Positions 12,407 to 20,735 are shown, counted from the stretch's first letter. The stretch: 64,000 nucleotides of DNA from CAYMWF01 sp964394085 [NCBI: uncultured Gemmatimonadota bacterium] (GCA_964394085.1 CAYMWF010000029.1:1-64000); one strand, 5' to 3'. Program-made: numbers and translations. The notes: generated by a model not told the origin, from the letters alone.

Positions 12407-13738
12407 TTACCATAGGGTTGTTTGCCCGGATTCTTCAAATCCATCCGGGTCGGCACTGTCAGGGGCAGATTTTTCGTTCTTCGCATCTGCTTTCGGATTT
12501 TTCGAATTTTCACCGGGAATAACAGCGGCTATCGTGGCATCCAGCTCTCCGGATGTGAGAACAAGATTGACCGTATCTCCGACATCCACCTGTTCGCTGG
12601 CAGTAACTATTTCCATCGAAGGCTTGCTCCTGCAAATCGCGTAACCCCGTTCGAGGATTGACTCAGGATCAAGAGCTTCGAGTTTTTCTTTAAGGGCATG
12701 TAAACGAGCGGATCGATCTTTTCTTTCGAGCGACCAGGCATTCTCAATCCGGCGGGTAGACTCGTCGATACGCTGCATCCAGGTATGAATCGCTTCGGCC
12801 GGAATACGCATCCGGTAATCGTTTGCCAGAGCCTGGACCCGCGAGGAGATAAAATCCAGTCTTCGCCGTATGAACATACTCATCCTGGATTTCGAATTAT
12901 TGATCCGCCTGACGATTTCAGTCGAATCCGGCACAACGATCTCCGCCGCGACGGACGGTGTCGGCGCTCTCACATCCGCCGTAAAATCTGAGATTGTGAA
13001 ATCGATCTCGTGACCCACTGCGGAAATGACGGGTATCCGGCTGCGATGAATCGCGCGGGCGGTGACTTCTTCATTGAAAGCCCAGAGGTCTTCCAGAGAT
13101 CCTCCCCCGCGCCCCACAATCATCACATCGACCAGATCGTATTCGTTCAGGAAGTCGATGGCTCCCGCAATCTGCGCGGCTGCCTGCTCCCCCTGTACGA
13201 GAACGGGGTACAGTAAAACTTCGACCAGGGGGAAACGCCTTCGCAATACATTGACTATATCCCGTATTGCCGCACCTGTCGGAGATGTAACCACGCCCAG
13301 ACGCCGGGGGAATTCCGGCGGTCTTCTCTTGAGTGCAGGATCGAACAGGCCTTCGGACGCTAATTTCTTCTTCAGTTTCTCGAATGCTATCTGGAGGTTG
13401 CCGACGCCGGCTTCTTCGAGCCGGTGGATACTGATCTGGTAGGTTCCCCTCGGTTTGTATACCGTTATCTTTCCGAAAGCACGAACGAGGCCACCGTCAT
13501 TCACTTCAAAATCGATCATCCGCGCATTTCCGCGAAACATCACCGCTCGGATTTGCGCATGCTCATCTTTCAGGGTGAAATACAGATGGCCTGAAGCCGC
13601 CCTGGTGAAATTCGAAACCTCCCCTTCAACCTGCACGATCCCGAAATTAGATTCCAGGGTGTTCTGAATCAGAGAGGTCAATTCATCGACGGAATAGATC
13701 TTCGGTTCGCCGCGGGGGGTGTCCCCTGCGGAAATCAT
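12407..13738 (-). CDS. xseA: Exodeoxyribonuclease VII large subunit
   Basis: A 443-residue large subunit of ExoVII. An N-terminal OB-fold (IVQVEGEVSNFTRAASGHLYFTLKD) precedes the nuclease core, which includes GVVTSPTGAAIRDI, DVMIVGRGGGSLEDLWAFN and SAVGHEIDFTISDF, then a long helical region and a C-terminal ERGYAICR segment. The ATG at 13738 overlaps the folD stop (ATGA), so the longer upstream open frame, which lies inside folD, is not used. It forms a unit with xseB 24 bp downstream. Confidence 0.97.
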   Translation of the reverse strand: MISAGDTPRGEPKIYSVDELTSLIQNTLESNFGIVQVEGEVSNFTRAASGHLYFTLKDEHAQIRAVMFRGNARMIDFEVNDGGLVRAFGKITVYKPRGTYQISIHRLEEAGVGNLQIAFEKLKKKLASEGLFDPALKRRPPEFPRRLGVVTSPTGAAIRDIVNVLRRRFPLVEVLLYPVLVQGEQAAAQIAGAIDFLNEYDLVDVMIVGRGGGSLEDLWAFNEEVTARAIHRSRIPVISAVGHEIDFTISDFTADVRAPTPSVAAEIVVPDSTEIVRRINNSKSRMSMFIRRRLDFISSRVQALANDYRMRIPAEAIHTWMQRIDESTRRIENAWSLERKDRSARLHALKEKLEALDPESILERGYAICRSKPSMEIVTASEQVDVGDTVNLVLTSGELDATIAAVIPGENSKNPKADAKNEKSAPDSADPDGFEESGQTTLW

Positions 13739-14631
13739 GACGCCGACCCTTGTTTCGCGGCGGCGGTTGCGGCATTTACCGTATTTTTGAGAAGCATGGC
13801 TATGGTCATGGGACCTATACCTCCCGGAACCGGTGTAATCAGTGATGCGCGTTCCGCGCACGATTCGAAATGGCAGTCTCCAACGAGTTTATCAGAGCCG
13901 TCGCGGGAGATCCTGTTAACGCCGACGTCGACGACCACTGCGCCTTCGCGTATCATATCCCCGGTTATCACTTCAGGGTATCCGACCGCGACGATAACGA
14001 TATCGGCGTTTCTGGTATGCGAAGCCAGATCGCGCGTGGCCGTATGGCAGAACGTAACGGTAGCGTTTGCACCGCGTTTTTTCTGAACCATCATCGCAGC
14101 CAGTGGTTTGCCGACAATGTTGCTTCGACCGGCGATCACTACCTCGGCACCCGCAGTTTCGACAGAATAAAAACGAAGAATATGCAAAATACCTGCCGGA
14201 GTACAGGGAGGAGTTGTTTCCTCACCCCGGAGAAGGCGCCCCATGTTGACGGGATGCAGGCCATCCACGTCTTTTTCAGGCTTTATCGCTTCTATGACCC
14301 TCGATTCGGAGATACCGGCGGGTAAGGGCAGTTGAACGAGTATTCCATGGATCGAATTATCCAGATTCAGTTCACCGACGGTGTCTATAATCGTCGACTC
14401 GTCGGCATCTTCAGTCAATCGCACGATACTGGAAGCAATACCCGTCTTCGCGCAGGCTTTTTCTTTCATCCCGACATAAACGGCTGATGCCGGATCATCG
14501 CCGACAAGAATCACCGCCAGACCGGGAACGATTCCCTTTTCCGACAGGATAGCCGCTCTTTCGGAAACTTCTGATTTGATAAATCTGGCGGCTTTCCGGC
14601 CGCTCATCCGTTTTTCTTTCCAGGTGGTCAT
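13735..14631 (-). CDS. folD: Bifunctional methylene-THF dehydrogenase/cyclohydrolase
   Basis: A 298-residue FolD interconverts 5,10-methylene-THF and 10-formyl-THF with NADP+. YVGMKEKACA carries the catalytic lysine, and DGILVQLPLP-like (HGILVQLPLPAG), KDVDGLHPVN and GRSNIVGKPLAAMM are the family signatures. PVPGGIGPMTIAMLL lies near the C-terminus. Length is as usual. AGGGGGAGAAAAC precedes the ATG. The upstream gap of 90 bp to ymdB shows no terminator, so the run is likely continuous. Confidence 0.98.
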   Translation of the reverse strand: MTTWKEKRMSGRKAARFIKSEVSERAAILSEKGIVPGLAVILVGDDPASAVYVGMKEKACAKTGIASSIVRLTEDADESTIIDTVGELNLDNSIHGILVQLPLPAGISESRVIEAIKPEKDVDGLHPVNMGRLLRGEETTPPCTPAGILHILRFYSVETAGAEVVIAGRSNIVGKPLAAMMVQKKRGANATVTFCHTATRDLASHTRNADIVIVAVGYPEVITGDMIREGAVVVDVGVNRISRDGSDKLVGDCHFESCAERASLITPVPGGIGPMTIAMLLKNTVNAATAAAKQGSAS

Positions 14632-14721
14632 GTTTTCTCCCCCTGGTGATTCGGCATCAGACCCCGGACAGGCGAGTTTACCCTTAGCTGATTCTCGAAT
14701 AAACGGATATGCCGGGATGAC

Positions 14722-15555
14722 TCAAGGAACCGATCTGTTGATCCTTGTGATACTCCTGGCCGAACCCAGTTCGTTGTCGATCTCGATAATAACCGCGTTC
14801 AGTCTCGGATTCGCCTTCGCAGGCTCGAACCTTACCGGGAGCATCGTAATGAAGTGTTTTAACGATGCTTCTTTTTTCATGCCGATTACAGAATCGTGCC
14901 CTCCCGTCATTCCCGCATCCGTGATATATGCAGTACCCTCCGGCAGAACCTGCTCATCGGCAGTCTGAATATGTGTATGTGTTCCGATAACAGCGCTGGC
15001 TCTACCATCGAGAAACCATCCCAATGCCTTTTTCTCGGATGTTGCCTCAGCATGAAAATCTACAATAATCGTTTTGACGCCTGTTGTCTTGATGAATTCG
15101 ACAGCTCGAGAAGCGCCTTTGAACGGGCAGTCAACCGTCAGGTTGTACACACGCCCTACGAGATTGATGACGCCTATTTTATAACCGTTCCGCATGCGGT
15201 ATACGGCATACCCCTGGCCGGGGACATCCGCGGGATAGTTGAAAGGTCTCACAATCGCCGGGTCATCGTCGATAAATTCGTAGATTTCTTTCCTGTCCCA
15301 GATATGGTTGCCGCCGGTGATCACATCGACACCTGCGTTTACAATCTCATTTCGAAGCTTTTTCGACAGTCCGAACCCCGCGGCGGTATTCTCACCATTG
15401 GCTATCACAAAATCGAGCGATTCTTCGGCGATAAGATCAGGAAGGCAGCGACCCAGGATGCGACGCCCGGGTTTTCCCACTACATCTCCGATAACCATCA
15501 CACGCGATACAGACCCATCCGGCCCGTGTCTTTCGGATACTGTTTTATTTTGCAT
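14722..15555 (-). CDS. ymdB: YmdB-family metallophosphoesterase
   Basis: A 277-residue YmdB-like calcineurin-type phosphoesterase. Metal-binding motifs are VMVIGDVVGKPGR, IANGENTAAGFG, TGGNHIWDRKEI, VDFHAEATSEK and GTHTHIQTAD, all intact. In Bacillus this protein hydrolyses 2',3'-cyclic nucleotides and influences RNase Y-linked behaviour. Here the start overlaps the rny stop by 11 bases, so the two are co-translated, as in many bacteria. The first 18 residues form a short variable extension. Confidence 0.93.
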   Translation of the reverse strand: MQNKTVSERHGPDGSVSRVMVIGDVVGKPGRRILGRCLPDLIAEESLDFVIANGENTAAGFGLSKKLRNEIVNAGVDVITGGNHIWDRKEIYEFIDDDPAIVRPFNYPADVPGQGYAVYRMRNGYKIGVINLVGRVYNLTVDCPFKGASRAVEFIKTTGVKTIIVDFHAEATSEKKALGWFLDGRASAVIGTHTHIQTADEQVLPEGTAYITDAGMTGGHDSVIGMKKEASLKHFITMLPVRFEPAKANPRLNAVIIEIDNELGSARSITRINRSVP

Positions 15556-17107
15556 ATTCGACGAACCTGTGCTCCCTGATGACGGTAACTTTCACTTGTC
15601 CCGGATAACCGGCAATGGCTTCTATTTTCCGGGCTATTTCATCCGCCAGGGAGATTGTGCGAGATTCTTCGAGGGAAGTATGATCCACAATAACCCTCAG
15701 CTCTCTTCCTGCTTGAAGAGCGAAGGCGTGGCTTACTCCCGAGAAGGACATGGCGATTTCTTCAAGATGAACCAGACGTTTTATACACGATTCGAGAATT
15801 TCACGTCTGGCGCCCGGCCTGTCGGAAGACACCCTGTGGGCTGCGCTTAAAAGAATCGCATAAATATCCTTGTCGTACTCTTCTTCCGCGAAGGCCCGTA
15901 TCGACTCGATTACTTTGCTTGATTCGTTATGTTTTCTAAGCAGGTTAAGGCAGGGAGAAATCGGATCTTCATCCATTTGCTGTTCTACGGCCATCCCGAT
16001 ATCATGGAAGAGACCCGCTCGCCGAACCCTCCTGCTGTCGAGTCCGAGCAGGGATGCCATGTAGCCGGAAATGATCGCCATTTCCACTGAATGCTGCAAT
16101 ACATTCTGACCGGCTGCGGTAAGCAGCTTCAGCTTCCCCAGTTTTTTCACCAGCGGCGGGGCAACCCCGTGCGCGCCGACTTCAAAAATTGCCTGTTCTC
16201 CGTTTTCCCGGAGTACCTCTTCCAATTCATCCCGGGCTTTCTCTACTATCTCTTCGATTCTCGCGGGATGAATTCTTCCGTCTTGTATCAGTTTTTCAAG
16301 TGCAATCCTGGCAACTTCGCGGCGTTCAGGATCAAAACCGGATAAAACAACCGTGCCCGGGTTGTCGTCGATAAGGAGATCGACTCCTGTGGACTGCTCG
16401 AATGACCGGATATTTCGACCCGCCCGTCCGATTATTCTACCCTTCATGTCGTCATCGGGGAGATCCACCACAGTAACGGAGGTCGCCGCCGTTTGCTCGC
16501 TGGCGCAGTTCTGCATGGCGAGCGCGATAATTTTTCTCGCTTCTTCATCCGCCTTGCGCTCCGCCCGCCGACGGACTTCTCTGATCATTTCGCTTGCATC
16601 TTCCCTGACCTCCTTCTCGAGGTTGGTGAAGAGCTGAGCTTTCGCCTCTTCAGTCGACAGACCGGCTATTTCTTCAAGCAGGGTATTCTGCCTGTCCATC
16701 GCTTTCTGGATGAATTCTTCTTTGACCCTGATGCTTTTTTCTCTTGATGAAAGCAGGTCCGTGTCCCGTCGAATCCCCTGCTGTTTTCTATTCAACAGGT
16801 CCGCTTTACGTTCGAGACCCGATTCTCTCGACTCGAGGCGCTTTTTCAGTTTCTCGAATTCCTTCTTTTTTCTGCGGCGATCCTCCTCGATCTGCTGTTT
16901 CGCCTTGTAAATAATTTCTTTCGCGTTCAAAGCGGCCTCTGTCCGTATTTCTTCAGCCTCCTTCTCGGCAGTCTGAATAATACTTCCCGCCCTGATCTCG
17001 ATCTCTCGAATCCTCTTGCTCCCCAGCCTCATGCTGAGGAATCGCCCGGCCAGAAAACCCAACAATGCTGCAACTGCTATATATATGTATACTGCGAACC
17101 AAGCCAT
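15545..17107 (-). CDS. rny: RNase Y homologue with degenerate HD site
   Basis: The start at 17107 follows GGGAGG and gives 520 residues, the same length as the Bacillus enzyme. An N-terminal transmembrane helix (about 3-25) precedes a long coiled coil, a KH domain (DMKGRIIGRAGRNIRSFEQ) and an HD domain. QHS and H368-D369 are present, but the residue after IG is M372 instead of the usual K. The later double histidine region reads IRAFAEEEYD (403-412), and the AAD aspartate is replaced by H424 (LSAAHRVSSDRPGARRE). Several metal ligands therefore seem lost, and nuclease activity is doubtful. The surrounding motifs are well conserved, so a frameshift is unlikely. Confidence 0.93.
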   Translation of the reverse strand: MAWFAVYIYIAVAALLGFLAGRFLSMRLGSKRIREIEIRAGSIIQTAEKEAEEIRTEAALNAKEIIYKAKQQIEEDRRRKKKEFEKLKKRLESRESGLERKADLLNRKQQGIRRDTDLLSSREKSIRVKEEFIQKAMDRQNTLLEEIAGLSTEEAKAQLFTNLEKEVREDASEMIREVRRRAERKADEEARKIIALAMQNCASEQTAATSVTVVDLPDDDMKGRIIGRAGRNIRSFEQSTGVDLLIDDNPGTVVLSGFDPERREVARIALEKLIQDGRIHPARIEEIVEKARDELEEVLRENGEQAIFEVGAHGVAPPLVKKLGKLKLLTAAGQNVLQHSVEMAIISGYMASLLGLDSRRVRRAGLFHDIGMAVEQQMDEDPISPCLNLLRKHNESSKVIESIRAFAEEEYDKDIYAILLSAAHRVSSDRPGARREILESCIKRLVHLEEIAMSFSGVSHAFALQAGRELRVIVDHTSLEESRTISLADEIARKIEAIAGYPGQVKVTVIREHRFVEYAK

Positions 17108-17227
17108 AAAACCTCCCATCTATATATAAATATCTTCAACCCGCCCCTTTGAAGCTGAATCAGCCGTGAAACGGGCGGTGCTAGTACCAGTTTAAAATGG
17201 GATGAAGGAGGCAGAAATTCTAAGGTA

Positions 17228-17416
17228 AAAAAAAGTCCCCGCCATAATGCCGTTGATCAGGTTTTTTTGAACCTGCTGTTACAGGTGGGTTTCCTCCTGG
17301 TGATCGGCAGTATCCCCTCGCAAGAGAAGCATTCAGCCTCAAACCAGAGCCGGAATCCCGAAACATCTTTGTTGGCTCAAAGAAAGTGGCCATTTCAACG
17401 AACACGGCAGGGATCT
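17228..17416 (-). ncRNA. ssrS: Probable 6S RNA
   Basis: This roughly 185-base gene-free segment lies directly downstream of zapA, the classic position of 6S RNA. The 5' part CCCTGCCGTGTTCGTT pairs with the 3' part GGCATTATGGCGGGG to close a terminal stem, and complementary blocks farther in (for example CCTGCTG-TTACAGG-type pairing near the 3' side) suggest the long rod with a central bubble. It ends in GGGGACTTTTTTTTAC. 6S RNA binds housekeeping RNA polymerase in stationary phase. An 88-residue open frame on this strand is rejected as a by-product. Exact ends are estimates. Confidence 0.72.
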
Positions 17417-17475
17417 TTAGTCCCATGCTTGCAACAACAATATAGTCCGATATCGAGAATAATGCAAACAGGTTT

Positions 17476-17796
17476 TTAACGTCCAAGGATTTTGTTTATT
17501 TTGCCTACAAGTTCGTGAATATTCTCGGAGGTTTTGTCCTCCAGTAAAACAATCTCCTGGTCTGCCTTGAATTTCTCATCTGCGATATTCAGTGCTGCTA
17601 ATACGGCTGAATGAGCCGTTGAAGGTATAAACGTACCTTTCGAGATCTCCTTCATCTTCGCATCGACATACCTGGCGACGTTTTTTATATGCTCGGGCGG
17701 ATCGGGACCTTTTATCGGGTATTCTTCGCCATTGATAACCACACGAACCGTACTGATTTCCCGGTTATCCCGTCCCGAAGTTTCATCTCCAGCCAT
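17476..17796 (-). CDS. zapA: Cell division protein ZapA
   Basis: A 106-residue ZapA. The N-terminal beta hairpin (STVRVVINGEEYPIKG) and HIKNVARYVDAKMKEI are family hallmarks, and a C-terminal coiled coil (about 70-106) would mediate dimerisation. ZapA binds FtsZ and stabilises Z-ring bundles. The gene follows a coiled-coil ZapB-like gene with a 28 bp gap and precedes the probable 6S RNA. Confidence 0.92.
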   Translation of the reverse strand: MAGDETSGRDNREISTVRVVINGEEYPIKGPDPPEHIKNVARYVDAKMKEISKGTFIPSTAHSAVLAALNIADEKFKADQEIVLLEDKTSENIHELVGKINKILGR

Positions 17797-17824
17797 AAAG
17801 AACTCCCACGGAACCGCGCAACTG

Positions 17825-18097
17825 CTAGATTACCGATTCGACTTTCATGAGAATAGTGCGCAACCTCTTCCTGACAGCATCCCGATCCTTTTTTAGAGCT
17901 TCGTTTTCCTTTGCCAGTCTGCTGAGTTTTGCCGGGGTTGCTCCGGTTTTTTTCTTCATCTGTTCGACTTCGCTCTCGATCGCCGTCCAGCGTTTCTTGA
18001 GAGCCTGGTTCTCCCTGGAGAGATTCTCATGCGATTCAATCAGCTTATCAATCGCTTCGGTTAGTGTTTTCCAATCGTCGTCAGGCATTTTTTTCAC
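17825..18097 (-). CDS. Small coiled-coil protein, ZapB-like
   Basis: This 90-residue protein is almost wholly heptad-patterned (LIESHENLSRENQALKKRW and RLAKENEALKKDRDAVRKRL). It has no membrane segment. Its place directly before zapA and its length suggest the ZapB role, bridging ZapA to the chromosome terminus or stabilising the Z ring; in many phyla such a coiled-coil gene pairs with zapA. The start ATG overlaps the rplT stop region. Sequence alone cannot separate ZapB from other coiled coils. Confidence 0.75.
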   Translation of the reverse strand: MKKMPDDDWKTLTEAIDKLIESHENLSRENQALKKRWTAIESEVEQMKKKTGATPAKLSRLAKENEALKKDRDAVRKRLRTILMKVESVI

Positions 18098-18474
18098 TAT
18101 TCGTCTGTTCCGGAATCGACCTTTTCAAGCTGGTTTCCGGCAATTTTCACCAGTTCGGTGAAACCTCCACCGTCATTAACAGCCATTTCAGCAAGCATCT
18201 TTCTGTTAACATCGACGCCTGCGAGCTTCAAACCGTTGATAAATCGGGAATAAGTCATTCCGTGCTCTCTCACAGCGGCATTGATACGCGTAATCCACAG
18301 TCTCCTGAAATTACGCTTGCGAACCTTTCGGTCTCTGTAAGAATACCGCATACCCCTAAGGACGGCTTCCCTCGCGGTGCATAAAAGACGGCTTCTTCCG
18401 CCCCTGTAACCTCGAGCGGCTTTCAGTATCTTTTTTCTTCGTTTTCTGGATGCGACTGCATTTGTCGTTCTCAT
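18097..18474 (-). CDS. rplT: Ribosomal protein L20
   Basis: A 125-residue L20, a basic 23S rRNA-binding protein needed for early 50S assembly. The long N-terminal basic helix ([20 protein letters not shown]) and the globular C-terminal part ([23 protein letters not shown]) are standard. It follows rpmI by 15 bp in the infC-rpmI-rplT operon. In several bacteria L20 represses this operon by binding its mRNA; the infC leader described here is a candidate site. Confidence 0.98.
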   Translation of the reverse strand: MRTTNAVASRKRRKKILKAARGYRGGRSRLLCTAREAVLRGMRYSYRDRKVRKRNFRRLWITRINAAVREHGMTYSRFINGLKLAGVDVNRKMLAEMAVNDGGGFTELVKIAGNQLEKVDSGTDE

Positions 18475-18489
18475 TGCGTCATCCTCCTC

Positions 18490-18687
18490 TTACCCCCCGG
18501 GCACCATCCTTTTGACTCGGGATGTATCTGCTTTGGACATTACTGCGGATTTTCTGATATTTCTTTTTCGTTTCGTTGTTTTTTTGGTCAGAATGTGGTT
18601 ACCAAACGCTTTATTTCTTTTTACTTTACCGGATGAGGTAAACCTGAATCGCTTCTTCGCTCCCCGGTTAGTCTTCATTTTCGGCAT
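18490..18687 (-). CDS. rpmI: Ribosomal protein L35
   Basis: A 65-residue L35 with the usual start [17 protein letters not shown] and the basic [17 protein letters not shown] segment. It lies between infC and rplT, with 27 bp to infC and 15 bp to rplT, and is a component of the 50S subunit. A GGAGGG stretch precedes the ATG. Length and sequence match the family. Confidence 0.98.
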   Translation of the reverse strand: MPKMKTNRGAKKRFRFTSSGKVKRNKAFGNHILTKKTTKRKRNIRKSAVMSKADTSRVKRMVPGG

Positions 18688-18714
18688 ACCACCCTCCTTT
18701 CACTCACTACCTCT

Positions 18715-19257
18715 TCAGTTCTTCTTTGGTTGCTTGGTCGTGGGCACCAGTATCATCAGGAAATTCCTGCCGACCAGTTTCGGCTCCGACTCCGGTGCCG
18801 AAACATCCTCAAGGGTCTCCTGGACCCTGCGGAGCACTTCCCGGCCCCTGTCCTTGTGTGCCATTTCACGGCCTCTGAAACTAAGAGCCACCTTGACCTT
18901 GTTCCCCGCCAACAGGAATTTCCTCGCATGTCTCATTTTAAAATCGAAATCGTGCGCTTCTATGTTGGGTCGGAGCTGGACTTCTTTCAATTGGACCCTG
19001 TGCTGCTGTTTTTTCATCTCCTTTTCTTTCCGACGCTGCTCATACATGAATTTTCCGTAGTCCATGATGCGGCATACCGGCGGCCTGGCCATTGGGGATA
19101 CTTCGACAAGGTCCAAATCTTTTTCCCTGGCTATTTCGCGGGCTTCGTCTGTCGGTACGATACCAACCTGATTCCCCTCCTCATCAATTAAACGCACTTC
19201 CGGTATACGAATCCGATTGTTGATACGATATCGCTTACTGTTCACACTTTTCTTAAT
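18715..19257 (-). CDS. infC: Translation initiation factor IF-3 with ATT start
   Basis: IF-3 (180 residues from the ATT) has the N-terminal domain (RINNRIRIPEVRLIDEEGNQ), a lysine-rich linker and the C-terminal domain (RPNIEAHDFDFKMRHARKFL). The start is placed at ATT (19257): AGGAGG lies nine bases upstream and the reading continues I-K-K-S-V-N-S-K-R-Y-R. The next possible start, GTG at 19245, is about 21 bases from that site. AUU start codons are known in infC and allow IF-3 to repress its own translation, because IF-3 rejects non-standard starts. The same feedback is inferred here. Confidence 0.95.
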   Translation of the reverse strand: MKKSVNSKRYRINNRIRIPEVRLIDEEGNQVGIVPTDEAREIAREKDLDLVEVSPMARPPVCRIMDYGKFMYEQRRKEKEMKKQQHRVQLKEVQLRPNIEAHDFDFKMRHARKFLLAGNKVKVALSFRGREMAHKDRGREVLRRVQETLEDVSAPESEPKLVGRNFLMILVPTTKQPKKN

Positions 19258-19370
19258 GGTCTCTTACCTCCTGCATGAAACATTCGACATAGGGTTCCCG
19301 GGTCTTCAGAATTTTATTTCTGATTGATTTCGGCAATCCGCCGGCAAATCAAGAAACCGGCTGGAACCCA

Positions 19371-19403
19371 AATAAAAAACGGATGCACCCTGGACATCCG
19401 CCG
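19371..19403 (-). terminator. Intrinsic terminator in infC leader
   Basis: The stem CGGATG/CATCCG (19380-19400) encloses TCCAGGG and is followed on the minus strand by TTTTTTATTT. It ends transcription from the tRNA-Val promoter unless read through or blocked, and lies about 115 bases before the infC ATT. It is likely an attenuator of the operon. Confidence 0.7.
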
Positions 19404-19480
19404 ATTTTGAGCCGGTCAAGCTTCATAACCATAACCCTTGGTTCTGTCGCCCGGGTCCAGGTGAGCGGCAGGTGCCGCTT
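19371..19480 (-). promoter_or_regulatory. Structured infC leader with possible pseudoknot
   Basis: Between tRNA-Val and infC the transcript folds an AGCGGCA/TGCCGCT hairpin (19464-19479), then CACCTGGAC, and later a GGATG/CATCC hairpin whose loop contains GTCCAGG. CCTGGAC (19461-19455) is a perfect 7-base complement of that loop (19395-19389), which extends to CACC/GGTG with one bulged G. Such a long-range pairing could act as an antiterminator or as a protein-binding pseudoknot, as in the L20-controlled rpmI region of E. coli and the L20 leader of Firmicutes. The ligand is inferred to be L20 or IF-3 related. Confidence 0.6.
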
Positions 19481-19537
19481 CTTGATATTTTTTGTGCTGT
19501 AGATTCTACAGTCTGTACTTTAAAAAATCAACAGCGC

Positions 19538-19614
19538 TGGTGGGCGATACTGGAATCGAACCAGTGACCCCTTGCATGTCAAGCAAGTACTCTAACCAAC
19601 TGAGCTAATCGCCC
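19538..19614 (-). tRNA. tRNA-Val (GAC)
   Basis: The minus strand folds as a complete cloverleaf: acceptor GGGCGAT/ATCGCCC, D arm AGCTCAGTTGGTTAGAG, anticodon stem CTTGC/GCAAG with loop TTGACAT (anticodon GAC), and T arm with GGTTCGATTCC. CCA is encoded at the 3' end (19540-19538). GAC reads GUC/GUU valine codons. A strong promoter precedes it and the infC leader follows, so it may be the first element of the infC transcript. Confidence 0.96.
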
Positions 19615-19631
19615 CCTCGAACAAGTGCCGC

Positions 19632-19660
19632 ATTTTAGGACCGGTCTCCCTGCAGGTCAA
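19632..19660 (-). promoter_or_regulatory. Sigma70-type promoter of tRNA-Val
   Basis: TTGACC (19660-19655) and TAAAAT (19637-19632) are separated by 17 bases on the minus strand, and the -10 ends 17 bases before the tRNA 5' end. This is a near-consensus housekeeping promoter. An A/T-rich stretch follows upstream (AAATAAAAACC), possibly an UP element. Confidence 0.75.
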
Positions 19661-19760
19661 GGTTTTTATTTGTCGGCCGCGATGGTTTCCACAAGGATAT
19701 CTCGACATCGGAATCCTTATATACTACCCTTTCGGCAGCCGACCTTCGGAAAGGGCTGAA

Positions 19761-20735
19761 ATGCACGAAAGACCGCTTCTCTTCGAATATTCTCCAGGGC
19801 TGGCGAACACCATTCCATGGATAAATCTTGAAGCCGGACCGACTCCGGTGGAAAATATTCGTTTACCCCGCTCGGGAGCTCCTGTCTGGGTGAAACGCGA
19901 TGACAAGGCCGGGTTCGACTACGGGGGAAACAAGGTTCGCAAACTCGAGTTCCTGCTCGGAAAAGCGTTGAAAAAGGGGAACGCGGGTGTTTTGACCATA
20001 GGCGCATACGGAACTCATCACGGCTATGCCACGGCGAGATACGCGGCACACCTCGGCATGGATTGCACAATCCTTCTGGTCCCCCCCGTTCCCCCGGAAG
20101 GGAAGACCGCTGCAATGGAAAAGCTTGAACGGGCAGGATCTCTCCCCGTCGATCTTTTCCATCCCTCCCGAAGGACATTCAGCGCCGCCGGAGCGGCCCT
20201 TTGTTCGATAGCCGGAATGGGAACTCTTTGCTGGATACCGCCCGGCGGAACCGATCCGCACGGGGCGCTCGGATTTCTGGAAGCGTCCTACGAGCTGGCC
20301 GGGCAGGTAGCGGCCGGCCAGCTCCCTGCTCCGGCGGTGGTAGTGGCGGCCGCTGGCTCCTGCGGCACCGTTGCCGGCCTGCTCGCGGGGTCACATGCCA
20401 CCGGCCTCAAGTATTCCGTTTATGCGGTTGCCGTCACTCCTGTATTGGCCAGCAACAGGCGGCGAATCGTCACGCTTGCCAGGAAAACCCTCTCACTCGC
20501 CGGTATGAAGGCAACGAAATCCGAGCTGGGCAGCCTCCTCCGTTTCACCCGCGACTATCTTGGCGGCGGCTACGGCAAACCGACCCCGGATTGTTTCGAA
20601 GCCATCGAAACGTTCCGCGAAACTGGAATCACCCTCGAACCCACTTATACGGGGAAAGCCGCGGCTGCCCTCGAAAGACTGATAACAGGGGAAGAAGGGC
20701 CTGTTCTGTTCTGGCAGACATTCGGCGGAACCTGA
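19761..20735 (+). CDS. PLP-dependent D-cysteine desulfhydrase/ACC deaminase family
   Basis: A 324-residue fold-type II PLP enzyme. The lysine that binds PLP is K58 in GGNKVRKLEFLL, preceded by VKRDD; GAYGTHHGYATARYA and AAAGSCGTVAGLLAG are cofactor-binding segments, and the C-terminal GPVLFWQTFGG is typical. The family includes D-cysteine desulfhydrase (D-Cys to pyruvate, H2S and ammonia) and ACC deaminase; the sequence does not separate them with certainty, but D-cysteine desulfhydrase is more common in this context. GGAAAGGGC precedes the ATG. The DUF1848 gene follows by 10 bp. Confidence 0.87.
   Translation: MHERPLLFEYSPGLANTIPWINLEAGPTPVENIRLPRSGAPVWVKRDDKAGFDYGGNKVRKLEFLLGKALKKGNAGVLTIGAYGTHHGYATARYAAHLGMDCTILLVPPVPPEGKTAAMEKLERAGSLPVDLFHPSRRTFSAAGAALCSIAGMGTLCWIPPGGTDPHGALGFLEASYELAGQVAAGQLPAPAVVVAAAGSCGTVAGLLAGSHATGLKYSVYAVAVTPVLASNRRRIVTLARKTLSLAGMKATKSELGSLLRFTRDYLGGGYGKPTPDCFEAIETFRETGITLEPTYTGKAAAALERLITGEEGPVLFWQTFGGT

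Noticed and set aside
13739-13861. N-terminal extension of xseA by 41 codons
   Set aside because: It lies inside folD; the ATG overlapping the folD stop gives a standard XseA length.
17220-17486. An 88-codon open frame after zapA
   Set aside because: It covers the probable 6S RNA, reads through the terminator T-run and has no family features.
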